From contig OW386285.2 of NCBI GenBank assembly GCA_936432065.2, positions 100,445,869 to 100,509,868 on the forward strand: a DNA stretch of 64,000 bases. The letters run 5' to 3'. Both the position numbers and the translations under genes were made by a program. Below the pieces are notes generated by a model, which was not told where the DNA came from, made no database searches, and saw only the letters and a list, made by a program, of their open reading frames with translations. Source of the DNA: Rutpela maculata. Lineage: Eukaryota; Arthropoda; Insecta; Coleoptera; Cerambycidae. Below, in pieces: positions 21,253-30,974 of this stretch; position 1 is the first letter of the stretch; each line of letters begins with the position of its first letter.

Positions 21253-22031
21253 AAAAATTTTTATTTAATACACACGACAATATGTGGTTTTGAGCGCTGA
21301 CACATTTAATTCCGCACGCAACGTCGATTCCCGCGGAAACGATTTTGTTTTTTTATACATTGAAGCGCTTGATGAACCAATATAAATTGACCATTTTTTA
21401 AAGCTTAAATACACAACAATGAAATGAGGTACAGATTTTCTTGGTTCATCGAGCGCATTTAACTGAAATATATATTAAAAGATCGGAAAAACGTCAAAAA
21501 TTACTAAAAAACTTCAATCATGCTTACTTTGAAATGCTGACTTATTGTTGTTTTTCAAATATAAAATGTATAGAAACAAGATAATATGTTCAACTATAAA
21601 TTTTAAACGTTTAATTATTTTAAGGAGAACTTTTTACTTTTATGAAATTAGTGGGCGAAAATATTACATATAGCTTATCTACCCTTGTCCTTTTAATCTA
21701 TATATTTAAAACAAGGCGTTTTTCTTCCCCGGATCCGCCAGCTGCTCCCACTGGGCCATCTTGATGATTCTTTTTCAAATTAATGCTGTCTTTGAGTGAA
21801 AAATATGGAGGGTGGACTAAGAATATAATTAAGGACAAATATATTATGGAAAATATAATTGCGAAGGAAGAAACTTGCTTTAGTTTTAACTAAAAAGATA
21901 CACAGTTTAGCCACGAAAAGAATAAAATAATCAACAAAGCTAAACCCGATAACAGTCAACAGATGATGTATATTTGAAAATAAAACGTAGGAATATGATT
22001 GTACTCTTTTGTTTTCTATGAACTTCTTTAG
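21253..22031. other. Interval before a candidate exon, no gene recognised
   Basis: The segment 21360-21450 contains a loosely inverted pair around TTGATGAACCAA and TTGGTTCATCGA. Otherwise AT-rich. The pyrimidine-rich end at 22010-22029 is the acceptor tract of the candidate exon at 22032. Confidence 0.4.
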
Positions 22032-22197
22032 GAAAAGGTGAGACCATTGCATTGTATCATTGCTGCGAATTTCTTGAAAATGCGTCTGCTGGTAGCAAGT
22101 TCAAAGATGCGTCTCTAAAGGATAATTTCTGGGATACATTTTCAAACATCCCTACTCCATCGAATCTCGACGGAGTGATTCATAAAGAAATCACTAG
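22032..22197 (+). CDS. Candidate 166-nt host exon
   Basis: A tract ending CTTCTTTAG (AG at 22030-22031) precedes an open frame, KGETIALYHCCEFLENASAG followed by SKFKDASLKDNFWDTFSNIP and TPSNLDGVIHKEITR. It closes at AG with a fair donor, GTCAGT, from 22198. Amino-acid composition is balanced and codons are less AT-biased than the surroundings. I do not recognise the protein. It would start two bases before a codon boundary, so it cannot directly follow the candidate exon at 9918-9984, which ends on a boundary. The frame continues past the donor only into low-complexity residues. Confidence 0.5.
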
Positions 22198-22497
22198 GTC
22201 AGTGGGCTCATTTAGCACTTTTTTTTATTTGATTATCGGAAAGATCTTATAATTTTAAGACCCTGTGCAAAAAACTAGAATTTTGTATAAATAGTCTAAA
22301 AAGAATCATAAAAATGGACCGCACTCACCTTGCGAATATCAGCCGTGACGTCACTTGATAGGAACCCGCTAACCGAAGCAGCTAGCTGCAGCGCGTTATT
22401 AGTTATTATAGTTTCACAATATTACAAATATTTAAATCAAGCAGTGTGTTTTGAAACTTACGAAAGCGTAGAAAGGCCATGCCATTAATAATATTTT

Positions 22498-22650
22498 TTA
22501 ACTCAGAATTCACAATTGTTAAGTCGGAATTCACAATTGTACCTCGGAATTCACAATTGTAAGTCGGAATCACAATTGTATCTCGGAATTCACAATTGTT
22601 AAGTCAGAATTCACAATTGTTAAGTCGGAATTCACAATTGTTAAGTCGGA
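22498..22650. repeat. Minisatellite of 20-21 bp, eight units (left arm)
   Basis: Units of the type GGAATTCACAATTGTTAAGT run head to tail, each with a CAATTG word. The inverted partner array is at 24415-24590. Confidence 0.92.
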
Positions 22651-22820
22651 AGTACTAAAGAAGCAATGATGTAGAGGAATAGTAGATAAAATATGCAATT
22701 TTGTCGCATTTCTCTTGGCTCTGAATGATATTACCATCATTACTAGAAACGCAGTGTGCTTGCAACAAATGCTGATAAAAGGAACTTTGTCTAAATCAAA
22801 GGAGTCCCGCCGCTTTGGGA

Positions 22821-22857
22821 GGTGTCCGGAGTCAGCCCTAAACAGACTCGGACATCT
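22821..22857 (-). ncRNA. Hammerhead hairpin with its core deleted
   Basis: On the minus strand the stem pair GATGTCCGAGTC...GACTCCGGACACC matches that at 24165-24235, but the sequence jumps from GGGCTGA to CTCCGGACACC. The stretch from the CTGANGA box to the cleavage site is missing. Short TGA repeats at both edges in the intact copy could explain the deletion. Not a functional ribozyme. Confidence 0.6.
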
Positions 22858-23247
22858 TTCACGCTGTGGGCTGTTTTACTCTTAATAAAATAGAGCAACA
22901 CAAAGTCAGTGACTTGTAAATAATGTGAGTGGGTCACTCCAACGAAATTAGTTCTACAAATATTGCGCGTCTCACCAAATATATTGGCAGATGGTTAAAA
23001 ACTAATGAAAATTAACTTGGTTTTATTGTTTCCTAACTCGGAATTCACAATTGTAGGAAGGAGTTCATATAGTTGAAATAGTCCTATAAATACTCGAATA
23101 CTATACTCGATACACGTTTCGCCAACCATGTTGGCACCATTTGGAAATTATTAAAACTAAAGAATGTATTTTATTTATACCAAACTAATGCCATGGTTCA
23201 ACGAATTAAACCAATCCCGTCAAACCTATCTACACTCTGTCTCGGCT

Positions 23248-23427
23248 CTACAAACTACCACCTGCTAACCAATAAAGAGGGATATTTGGGATAAGGCCTT
23301 CGTCACTGTTCAGGCACTTTTTACATTTTGCAATTTCTATGCTTTCTAAAGCATCCTGCTGTCTTTCATTTATTACATTCCTTATTAACCTTCGGTTATT
23401 TTTCATAAGGAATTTATGGCCGATTTT
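23248..23427 (-). pseudogene. C-terminal coding tail of a retroelement (likely Penelope-like)
   Basis: Read on the minus strand, 59 codons are open to a stop: KIGHKFLMKNNRRLIRNVIN, then ERQQDALESIEIAKCKKCLN, then SDEGLIPNIPLYWLAGGSL. A second, more decayed copy of the same region is on the plus strand at about 23560-23930 (ending in a TTTATTGGTTAGTAGGTCATG-like segment), and a third trace is at 38640-38870 (minus). Repetition at three places shows this is a mobile-element sequence, not a host gene. I do not recognise a catalytic domain. The assignment to a Penelope-like element rests on the hammerhead and on the downstream CCAACATGGTTGGCGAAACG phrase. Confidence 0.45.
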
Positions 23428-24164
23428 TCAAAGGCTAAGCACTTTATCATACAGATAAACTAACTAGAAGTTTAGAATGTAAAGTTGCAATATTAAAATG
23501 TTTTATAGAAGCACAATCTAAACTTCTAGTTAGTTTATCTGATAAAATGCTTAACCTCGCATTGAGAAACCGGCCCTTAGAGCATAAAATTGAATCATAC
23601 GAAAGTCCGGAATTTACGAAATCAATTGTAAGGATTATAATTTGAAGAATGTTGGACTAGCGAAACGCCCTAGTATAACTAGATCCAAGGAGGGTAATAT
23701 GACCCATCTCAAAAAAGCAAAAACTTGAAATTTAGTGTTGCCCAGCCCAACATAACAATCATGGAATAGATATTAACAACTTAAGGTCAATTAGGAATAA
23801 TATGAGAAATACTAGCCAACTGGATGCATTTGAAAGCTTATAAAAATTGCAAAATGTAAAAGAAGTATGAATAGCGATAAAGACTTATGCCAAATAGCCC
23901 GCTTTATTGGTTAGTAGGTCATGTACTGAATAGTGGGTTGCGTTGTACCACGACAGTAATTTAGTAGAAATGCAGCATTTAATTTTCATTAGTTTTTAAT
24001 GGTCTGCAGATGATGCCAATATAGTTGACGAAACGCACATCGAGTATAGCATTCGAATATTTGTAGAACTAATTCCTTTGGAGGAACCCACTCACATTAT
24101 TTACAAGTCACTGTCTTTGTGTTATTCGACTTTATTAAGATCAAAATGAGCCCGCAGCGTCAAA

Positions 24165-24235
24165 GGTGTCCGAGTCTGTTTTGGGCTGGCGAGAGCCAAT
24201 AGCTCGAAACCGGTACACAAATGACTCTGGACACC
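24165..24235 (+). ncRNA. Decayed hammerhead ribozyme
   Basis: A long stem I is formed by GGTGTCCGAGTC (24165-24176) with GACTCTGGACACC (24223-24235). Nearer the core, GTTTTGGG pairs loosely with CACAAAT. The core reads CTGGCGA (24186-24192), stem II GAGC/GCTC with the same CAATA loop as the copy at 15542, then GAAAC, a minimal stem III and GTA. The invariant A6 is G here (CTGG instead of CTGA), which should abolish or strongly reduce cleavage. Its match in stem II and loop to 15549-15561 shows the two are related. Confidence 0.65.
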
Positions 24236-24414
24236 TGCCGAAGCGGCGAGACTCCTTTAATTTAGACAAAGTTCCTTTTACCAGCATTTGTTGCAGGCAC
24301 ACTTCGTTTCTAGTAATCTAGTAATGATGGTAATATCATTCAGAGTCAAGAGGAATACGATAAAATTGCATATTTTATCTACCATTCCTCTATATTACTA
24401 CTTCTTTAGTAATT

Positions 24415-24590
24415 CCGACTTAACAATTGTGAATTCCGACTTAGCAATTGTGAATTCCGACTTAACAATTGTGAATTCCGAGATACAATTGTGATTCCGA
24501 CTTACAATTGTAAATTCTGAGATAGAATTGTGAATTCCGAGATACAATTATGAATTCCGACTTAACAATTGTGAATTCTGAGTTAAAAAA
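24415..24590. repeat. Minisatellite of 20-21 bp, about eight units (right arm)
   Basis: Units of TTCCGACTTAACAATTGTGA type, the reverse complement of the array at 22498-22650. The order of variant units (AAC, AGC, ATAC spacers) is not an exact mirror, so the two arrays have changed since the inversion. Confidence 0.9.
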
Positions 24591-24802
24591 ATATTATTAA
24601 CAGCATGGCCTTTCTACGCTTTCGTAGAAACTTATGCGTGTTTGTGAAGAATTTTAGTTTATCAACTATTTTCACCGATTTATATTACTATTCTCTGACG
24701 TCACGATGTTGGTTGCACCGCGCTTCCAATTCCCTCTTTAAAAGTCGTATATTTCGAAAACCACATATCGGATTCATCTGAAATTTTCAATATCGTCTAA
24801 TT

Positions 24803-25506
24803 ACTTCCACGTCCAGTGGAAGTATAGTAACGACAAAAAAATTTTAAAAAACCTTTATTGTCCAAATAGGCTTAAAATGTCATGAAACGTCGAGATTTTA
24901 AGTTTGAGCGAAAAAAAATTTCTGTCTGTCTGTCGGTCTGTATGTCTAACTTCTTTTTGTGCGCACGTTTACTCTGAAACCGTTTAAGATATTGACTTGA
25001 AATTTGGTACACATATGTACTTTAACGAGATCTAGAACTAGATTATATTTTCATCTTGTTCCGTCGAAGGGTTGGGGGGTAAATTGGGGTAAATTTGGGG
25101 TAAATGGGTAAATCAAGCAGGTAGAAGTCCATGAAATTGGTATTTAGTATATACAAGAGAAGCTGAGGTCTCAAAAAAATTTTTGGCATTAGCCACCCCC
25201 ATTACCACCCCCACCTTCTTATTAAAGGGGATGAAAAAAAATGTGATTTAGTACATGTACAGGAACCAGAAACCTCAAAATATTTTTTACTTCATCCACC
25301 CCCCACTACCACCCCCCTATCACCACCTCCACCTCACTACCGATGTGGGGTATCGTTTTATGGGTTTTTGGGGTAGAGGATTTCAAATATTATATTATTA
25401 AAGTTCCATAAACAATTATTTTCACATACAAAGTTTTTTCGTTGTGAGTGACTCGGATAGAGAATCTGGATGTGGAAGTAGTGATTCCTTGGGCAGCGGT
25501 TTTTTA
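24803..25506 (+). mobile_element. Family A element, copy 3
   Basis: Full length. It opens ACTTCCACGTCCAGTGGAAG, contains the TCTG microsatellite, the CACC tract and the closing GGATGTGGAAGTAGTGATTC with TTGGGCAGCGG. Slightly longer than copy 1 because of a repeated GGGGTAAATT word near 25080. Confidence 0.88.
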
Positions 25507-26095
25507 AGTAATACTTTATCCACAAGAAGTAACAACTACCAAATGAAATTCATTAAATGAGCCCATTATTAGTTTGACAAAAAGCAATATTTATTTAGTT
25601 TGCAAATAAGTGAATTTAAACAAATGAAAAGTAGTTTCAAAATTTCAATTGATCTATATAAATATGACTACTTTGGCTACTCCAAAATTAACAATTTGCT
25701 ATTATAAATTGCGTATTTTAAATAATCTTATTTACTCACATAAAAATTGTAAACGGATCAATTCAGATATCATTAAATAATAAATTTAATCTGTCTACAG
25801 GATGGCCCTGTACATTTTTTACCTCTGTAGATTTTTCATTGAAACGATCAAAATTTAAATACCTTAGATCTTACAGTTAACGAAAAAGCAGTTAATAAAT
25901 ACTTGATAATAAATATTCGATTTTTTAATGGATTAATATGTAAATTTTATCACATTTGCATTCTGCATTTTTGTTCTAATTTCAAAAATATATGGAAAAA
26001 TCTAATTTAATAAATAATGTCAGTAAATCCAATATGCGGGTTTGTGCTTAAAAGTAAAAATTTATTTTCTTTGTCAGATTACAAGTTAAGGATTT
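25507..26095. other. AT-rich interval, nothing recognised
   Basis: Stop-dense AT-rich sequence without repeats visible by eye. Confidence 0.5.
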
Positions 26096-26960
26096 ATACA
26101 ACATATACAGAGTATCCCAAAAGTATGCCTGAATAACTCGCCAGGATAGCGAGATATGATAAAAATGACCTCTATAAAAGTTGTTGAGGTCAACGGTGGG
26201 ACACCACTTTCGTTTTTTTAAGTAGGAGCATCTATTTTTGACCCCGGATTCTGAAAGAGTGAAAATTTGTGTATTAGACTTGTAAAAGATCAAATTGGCG
26301 CTAGGGTCATTTAAAGGTCAAATGTCTCTCGAAATTCTTAGGCTGATATCTCGTCGGGATAGCGAGATATGAAGAAAAAGTTGTTGAGTTCGTCGGTGGG
26401 CACCACTGGGTGACCTTGGGACTTGACCTTGGTGGTCTTTTCGAAGGTCTTTTGAAGGTCAAATTTCGTTTATCAAATTGTAACCCCTAATCGCGGAAGT
26501 CGACCATGAAATGACCTCGTTTTGGCCTTAAAATCTATCTGTAAGGACATCACGATTACCATTGCCTGCCTTTAGTCACCAAACCCTAGGGTTAATTTGA
26601 CCCCTTAGAACTCTAATGCAAAATTTTTCGCTCTCAGAATCCGGGGAGTAGTAGTATTTAAGAAACGAAAGTTAACCTTCAAATGACCTTGAAAAATTAT
26701 GACTCTTCGATGTCAAATACAAGGTCATCAAGTTGTGCCCCCGATGACTTCAACAACTTTTATAGAGGTAATTTTCTTCATATTTCGCTGTCCTGAGGAG
26801 ATACCAGCCAGAAAATTTCGAGATGTCCAGAAACGGTTTCTGATGTCACAGACACTAAACACATGCCCCGCTTTCACTCTACAAGCACGTATCTTACAAA
26901 GCTCAGGACAACTATACCTTGGCTGGGAAAGGAGAATAGTGATGAATTGAACTGTCAAGA
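26096..26960. repeat. Repeat built from inverted and direct AGGTCA-rich units
   Basis: It opens TACAGAGTATCCCAAAAG, a start common among TA-flanked insect elements. A unit containing GCGAGATATGA and AAAGTTGTTGAG occurs at 26145 and 26355 (plus) and inverted at 26745-26800. The word AGGTCA or TGACCT appears at least nine times between 26160 and 26730. No protein is recognised. Confidence 0.5.
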
Positions 26961-27063
26961 GTATCGAGCGGCGCATGTCACTGAGCGATGTTGATTTGAT
27001 AAGCCTTTGAATAACACCCCAAATTTAAACGCCAATGGGATCTGCTAAGGTATGACATTAAAA

Positions 27064-27209
27064 GGGCCAGTTGTACAAACTAAGTTGAGCCAAGTTCAGC
27101 TTGAACCAAGATCAAAAGCCATAGTTACGATTATTGTAACAATCGTAACCTTGGCTTTTGATCTTGGTTCAACCTGAACTTGGCTCAATTTAGTTCATAC
27201 AACTGGCCC
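27064..27209. mobile_element. Hairpin MITE, possibly PIF/Harbinger-like
   Basis: The two halves are nearly exact reverse complements: GGGCCAGTTGTACAAACTAA at the left, and its near complement at the right end, around a core of AACAATCG near 27140. TAAA flanks both sides, compatible with a TAA/TTA target duplication as made by PIF/Harbinger elements. About 146 bp, non-coding. Confidence 0.75.
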
Positions 27210-27433
27210 TAAAGATTATTAACTTACTGCAAGTTTATGTCATGTTTATTAAAATTTAACATAATGTAGCTGGGATATCGAAAAGTCGTTTCACGTAATT
27301 TACCACATGTAAACGTGCAAATGTTTTTGAACCATTTCTGTGCTGATTACTGCATGGGCACTTACAAGTTGAAAATCTCTAAGAATGCCAGGCAGCTTTG
27401 AGGGCACTTGCATCAAACAAATTGGTGCTGAAC

Positions 27434-27524
27434 TGTCGAAATATTCTGACTGAGCTGTGTGTACAAACTTACACGGGTGCCCGGACACAGCGGCGTCGAG
27501 GACAACGATGAAGCAGACCGTTTG
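27434..27524 (+). pseudogene. LINE ribonuclease H fragment
   Basis: One frame reads CRNILTELCVQT and, after a frameshift near 27464, LTRVPGHSGVEDNDEADRL. The motif VPGHSGVxxNxxAD is the C-terminal part of the RNase H domain of I/R1/Jockey-type non-LTR retrotransposons, including the His and the last Asp of the active site. No other part of the element is visible nearby. A dead fragment. Confidence 0.75.
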
Positions 27525-27539
27525 GTGCCCGGCTTTCGT

Positions 27540-28157
27540 ATATTTTACGTTACCTAACTGGCGAAGCGTCTGTCTAGTAGCTGACGTTACACGACCTAGC
27601 CTCGTGCACAGGTACGTTTTGAAACTTCGTACCGATTGCCACTTTTCAAGTGTTCAAAACGACATTATATATATTTTTAAATTATCTTAAACTTAGAACT
27701 AGTCCACGCAACGACATTTTAGAAGAAATAATTTATAAGTAATAATATTTGAGATGCGTACTCTAGATAAGGTTAGAAATAGATGCATTTTGTGTATCAT
27801 TTTATTTACCTCTCTCTCTCAGATTCTGATACTCGTAGTCCTGAAAATTAAATATAAGTAAATAAACAGTCAGGTATTTATAATTTTTGGAGTTATGTTT
27901 CAACTTTGAGCTTGCTTCAATTCCTCTTCCTCTCTTCGATGAGAAAGGGTTAATGAGAAAAACCAAGAATTCGTCTCTGTATGATATTTTCAATGCTTTT
28001 CGGTACATTTTTTGTTACATATTTATGTTAAAGACAGGAACACGTCGGTCTACAATGGGGGTGGCAGGAAATCATTTTCCATCATACTGTAATGTCAATT
28101 ATGAACATAAAAAATCTCAGCTTTAAATGCGTATAGCATTGACACTTTTTTTTAACA
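27540..28157. other. Interval with no clear gene
   Basis: Short frames only. A CT-rich run (ctctctctc) at 27812 is the single notable feature. Confidence 0.4.
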
Positions 28158-28640
28158 TTACACAGCTCCACAAAATAAAAAAAGTGGTCTGTTCCTGGAA
28201 CTCCATTAAGCGATCCAACGACCTGTCAGAGTTTTTTTTCAATATGGCGTGGAGGGCAAACACGGGTTTATTTTTATTAAATTCCGGAAATGTAGCCAAG
28301 ACAACAGAAAAACACAAACGTTTAACGAATGAAAATAAATGTTTGCCCTCTGCGCCATATTGAAAGTCACGTGGTTTGGATTGCCTAATTGGGTGACCCT
28401 TATGTATTTGGACATGCTGAACACGAATCAGGTCCGTTTAGCTCCATCATCCACCATTTTTTTTTTGTAAATCGCGAAAATAACCTAAAAAAAACTTATT
28501 AAGGTTATTTTCGCGATTTACTAAAAATTGGTGGGTGGTGGGGCTGATTCATATTTGGCATGTCGAAATACATGGGGCTTACCCAATGGAGTCTCAGAAA
28601 CAGCCCACTTTTCACTTTCTTTGTGTGGGTTTGTGTAATT
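28158..28640. mobile_element. Fold-back element of the TTACACAGG family, copy 1
   Basis: It starts TTACACAGCTCCACAAAATA, and ends with CTTTGTGTGGGTTTGTGTAA, the inverted counterpart. Inside are the inverted words AAATCGCGAAAATAACCT and AGGTTATTTTCGCGATTT (28470-28520). It shares both with the full copy at 43323-43811. The stretch 28235-28370 forms a second inverted pair (ATGGCGTGGAGGGCAAAC against GTTTGCCCTCTGCGCCAT), probably a further insertion. Confidence 0.7.
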
Positions 28641-28662
28641 AATACACAGCAGAGCTGGGTCG

Positions 28663-28812
28663 GATACAGTTAAAATGTATTCGAATACCCGATACGGGTA
28701 CATCAAATGTATTCGAATACCAGAGACAAGATACGGATACTTTTTGCTTTAAAAAGAATCCGAATACCTTGTATTCGAATACTTTTTTCGGATACGGATA
28801 CCGGATACTTTT
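28663..28812. repeat. Subterminal GTATTCGAATAC repeats, left
   Basis: At least seven copies of TATTCGAATAC or GGATACGGATAC words, many being the palindrome GTATTCGAATAC. Confidence 0.85.
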
Positions 28813-28969
28813 CTTTCGTTTGTGAAAAAAATATTTTATGAAATTCAGTTTTTTTTTAAAGCTGTTCAAGACGCAACCTGTTTCTTTTAAATAAATATAT
28901 GTAATGCCTTTGGGAATTTTATTATTTTTTTTTTTTTGAGCAAAACAAAGTCCATCAACAACAAAACAC

Positions 28970-29760
28970 TAATTTTTTCCGAAATCGGTCAAGAATGTAC
29001 TTTAATGTATACTTTCTCGGCGCAATTTTAGATCCTAAAATACGCCATTCTGGTATTTTAGTCCGTTGCTGCGGATACTATCAGAAAACAGTCCCGGAAA
29101 GTTATTTTTTCCCGGCCTAAGCTGGGAAAGTTACTTTTTCTGAAATCGATCGGCAATGTCTGCATTTTCGGAGCGATTTCAGATCGAAAAATGCACAATT
29201 CCAGTATTTTAGTCCGTTTCTAAGAAGCTATCAGAAAACAAACCGGAAAAGATCCATTGCCAAGCAACGATCAACAAAATCGTGCGGGAATATTACTTTC
29301 CCGGCCTAGGCCGTATATTTTAGAGAGTAAATAAATACACGCAGACAAACCAATTCACATTAAAATTGCATTTATTAGTAAGCAGTTAGACCGTAATGGA
29401 GAAATGTTATGCATTAATACAAATTCCTGAAGTTATAATTGTGATTTCAGAAAAAATAGTATGTGTACTTCGGTGTGAAAGCACATTCCCGGACTTCGAT
29501 GCTTATTCAATTTGCATCGTCGGCCGGGAATGTATTGCTTTCACACCTAAATAAATAAACAATAAAAATTCCTTAATTTATAATAATATTGATTGCGATT
29601 TCAGAAAAAATAGTATGTGTACTTCGTAGTAAAAGCACATTCCCGGACTTCAATGCTTGTTAGCCTCGGCTTAAAGCCTCGGCCAAAAATTTATATCGTC
29701 GTCCGGGAATGTAATTGGTTTTACTACTAAATACACAATGTACTATTAAGTGCAAAAAAT
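28970..29760 (-). repeat. Family D, copy 4, with two tandem hairpins
   Basis: Reverse order of copy 2: AAAATGCACAATTCCAGTAT and AACCGGAAAAGATCCATTGC words, an eroded CCCGGCCTAGGCC palindrome at 29300, then the hairpin at 29455-29565. A second hairpin with its own arms (AGTATGTGTACTTCGTAGTA... to ...TACTAAATACACAATGTACT) follows at 29608-29750. Both hairpins are preceded by GATTTCAGAAAAAATAGTAT. Confidence 0.65.
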
Positions 29761-29811
29761 CGTCTAGAAAAAAAATTATTCAACATTTTAACAAAAACTA
29801 AAACATATAAG

Positions 29812-30454
29812 GAGTCATTCTTTATAGAAAGTTTTGCTTATACTGAAAAATACTTAACTACTTTAACTATAGTTGGAATGTTGATATAACGTACAAGGTG
29901 GTTTAAAAATAAGAAAACTTGAAATTTTTGCGAGAATGAAATACCAGTTGTTGAAATTGAAGCAAAAGTTTAAAATCTTATAGGAAAAATTGTTCCTAAT
30001 GTCGATAGAAGGTCAGACATGACATTTGATTTAAATTATCTAGTTTTTTTGGCACCAAGATTAAATTAATTTTGCAAAAGTAACTAAAGAAAGTGCATGA
30101 TTTATTAATTTGTTTAATAAAATAATCACAAAACAGCCACTTTTAAACTGTTCATGTTATCAAATAAATTAGCCACTTTGCTACTTTGGTTAGCTTTGCA
30201 AAATTACTTTAATCTTAAAGATGTCAAAAAAAATTGAGATAAGCTTTCAAATTTCATATCTGAACTTCTATCTCAACATTAGGAACAATTTTTCCTATAA
30301 TATTTTCAACTTTTACTTGAAGAACTGGTACTTTACTCTTGTAACAATTTCAACTTTTCGTATTTTTGAACCATTCTGTACGTTATATCGACATTCCAAT
30401 CATAGCTAAAAGGACTTTTCAGAATATATGTAAACCTTTTTGTAAAGAATGACT
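29812..30454. repeat. Long imperfect inverted repeat, arms about 300 bp
   Basis: Outer words GAGTCATTCTTTATAGAAAG and TTTTTGTAAAGAATGACT are complementary, as are TGTTGATATAACGTACAAGG and TGTACGTTATATCGACATTC. The copy is considerably diverged. AT-rich, no protein recognised. Confidence 0.7.
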
Positions 30455-30488
30455 AAAAAATAATATTTAATATGTATATATATTTTTT

Positions 30489-30775
30489 GTGGTATTCGGA
30501 TATTTTCAGTATCCGAATACTTTTAATTGTATTCGGATACTTTTGTTGTATTCGGATACTTTTAGTGTATTCGGATACTTTCGGTGTATTCAGATACTTT
30601 TATTTGTATTCGAATACTTTTATCGGTATTCGAATACTCGCCTAATGTATTCGAATAACGGATACTTTATTAATTTGTGTCGGATACGGATAACGGATAC
30701 AATTTTAAGAAAGTATTCGAATACAGCTTTCAGATACAGAAAAAGTATCCGAATACAGATGTATTCGAATACTAC
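30489..30775. repeat. Subterminal GTATTCGGATAC tandem repeats, right
   Basis: About fourteen units of roughly 19 bp, of the form GTATTCGGATACTTTTAGT, gradually shifting to GTATTCGAATAC near the end. They mirror the left zone, as in hAT elements that carry many transposase binding sites. Confidence 0.9.
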
Positions 30776-30784
30776 CCAGCTCTG

Positions 30785-30970
30785 TTACACAGGCACACAC
30801 AAGAAAAAAAAAATGTTTCTGGGACTCCATTGGGCAGCCTCTACGAATCAGGTGTCCGTTTAGCTCCATCACCCACCAATTTTTAGTAAATCCCGAAAAT
30901 AACCGAAATTATGAGGTTTTTTTAGGTTATTTTCGCGATTTACAGAAAAATGGTGGGTGATGGAGTGGCA
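30785..30970. mobile_element. Fold-back element of the TTACACAGG family, partial copy 2
   Basis: Starts TTACACAGGCACACACAAG and contains the inverted words AAATCCCGAAAATAACCG and AGGTTATTTTCGCGATTT. The far end is missing. The hAT-like element sits at the junction between this fragment and copy 1. Confidence 0.65.
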
Positions 30971-30974
30971 GGAG

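Larger units (their letters stand above)
22460..24627. mobile_element. 2.2-kb inverted composite, probably Penelope-like retroelement copies head to head
   Basis: The outer 550-600 bp on each side (22460-23050 and 24000-24627) are reverse complements, starting ACGAAAGCGTAGAAAGGCC and ending with its near complement. Each contains a minisatellite and a hammerhead region. The interior is also inverted: 23100-23480 on minus and 23500-23990 on plus derive from the same coding tail, pivoting around a hairpin (AACTAACTAGAAGTTTAGAT-type words at 23459 and 23518). Each half carries the phrase CCAACATGGTTGGCGAAACG or a variant. The combination of inverted copies, a hammerhead and a coding tail fits a Penelope-like element, which is an inference. 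Confidence 0.55.
28650..30784. mobile_element. hAT-like element, 2.1 kb, with imperfect 8-bp target duplication
   Basis: Ends are CAGAGCTGGGTCGGATAC on the left and GTATTCGAATACTACCCAGCTCTG-type sequence on the right, an inverted CAGAGCTGGG pair. The flanks ATACACAG (28642-28649) and TTACACAG (30785-30792) match in seven of eight bases. Both subterminal zones hold tandem GTATTCGRATAC words. No transposase remains: the middle is occupied by family D sequence (28970-29760) and a long inverted repeat (29812-30454). Confidence 0.72.

Noticed and set aside
30489..30863. 124-codon plus-strand frame
   Set aside because: Translation of GTATTCGGATAC tandem repeats, running on into an unrelated element.
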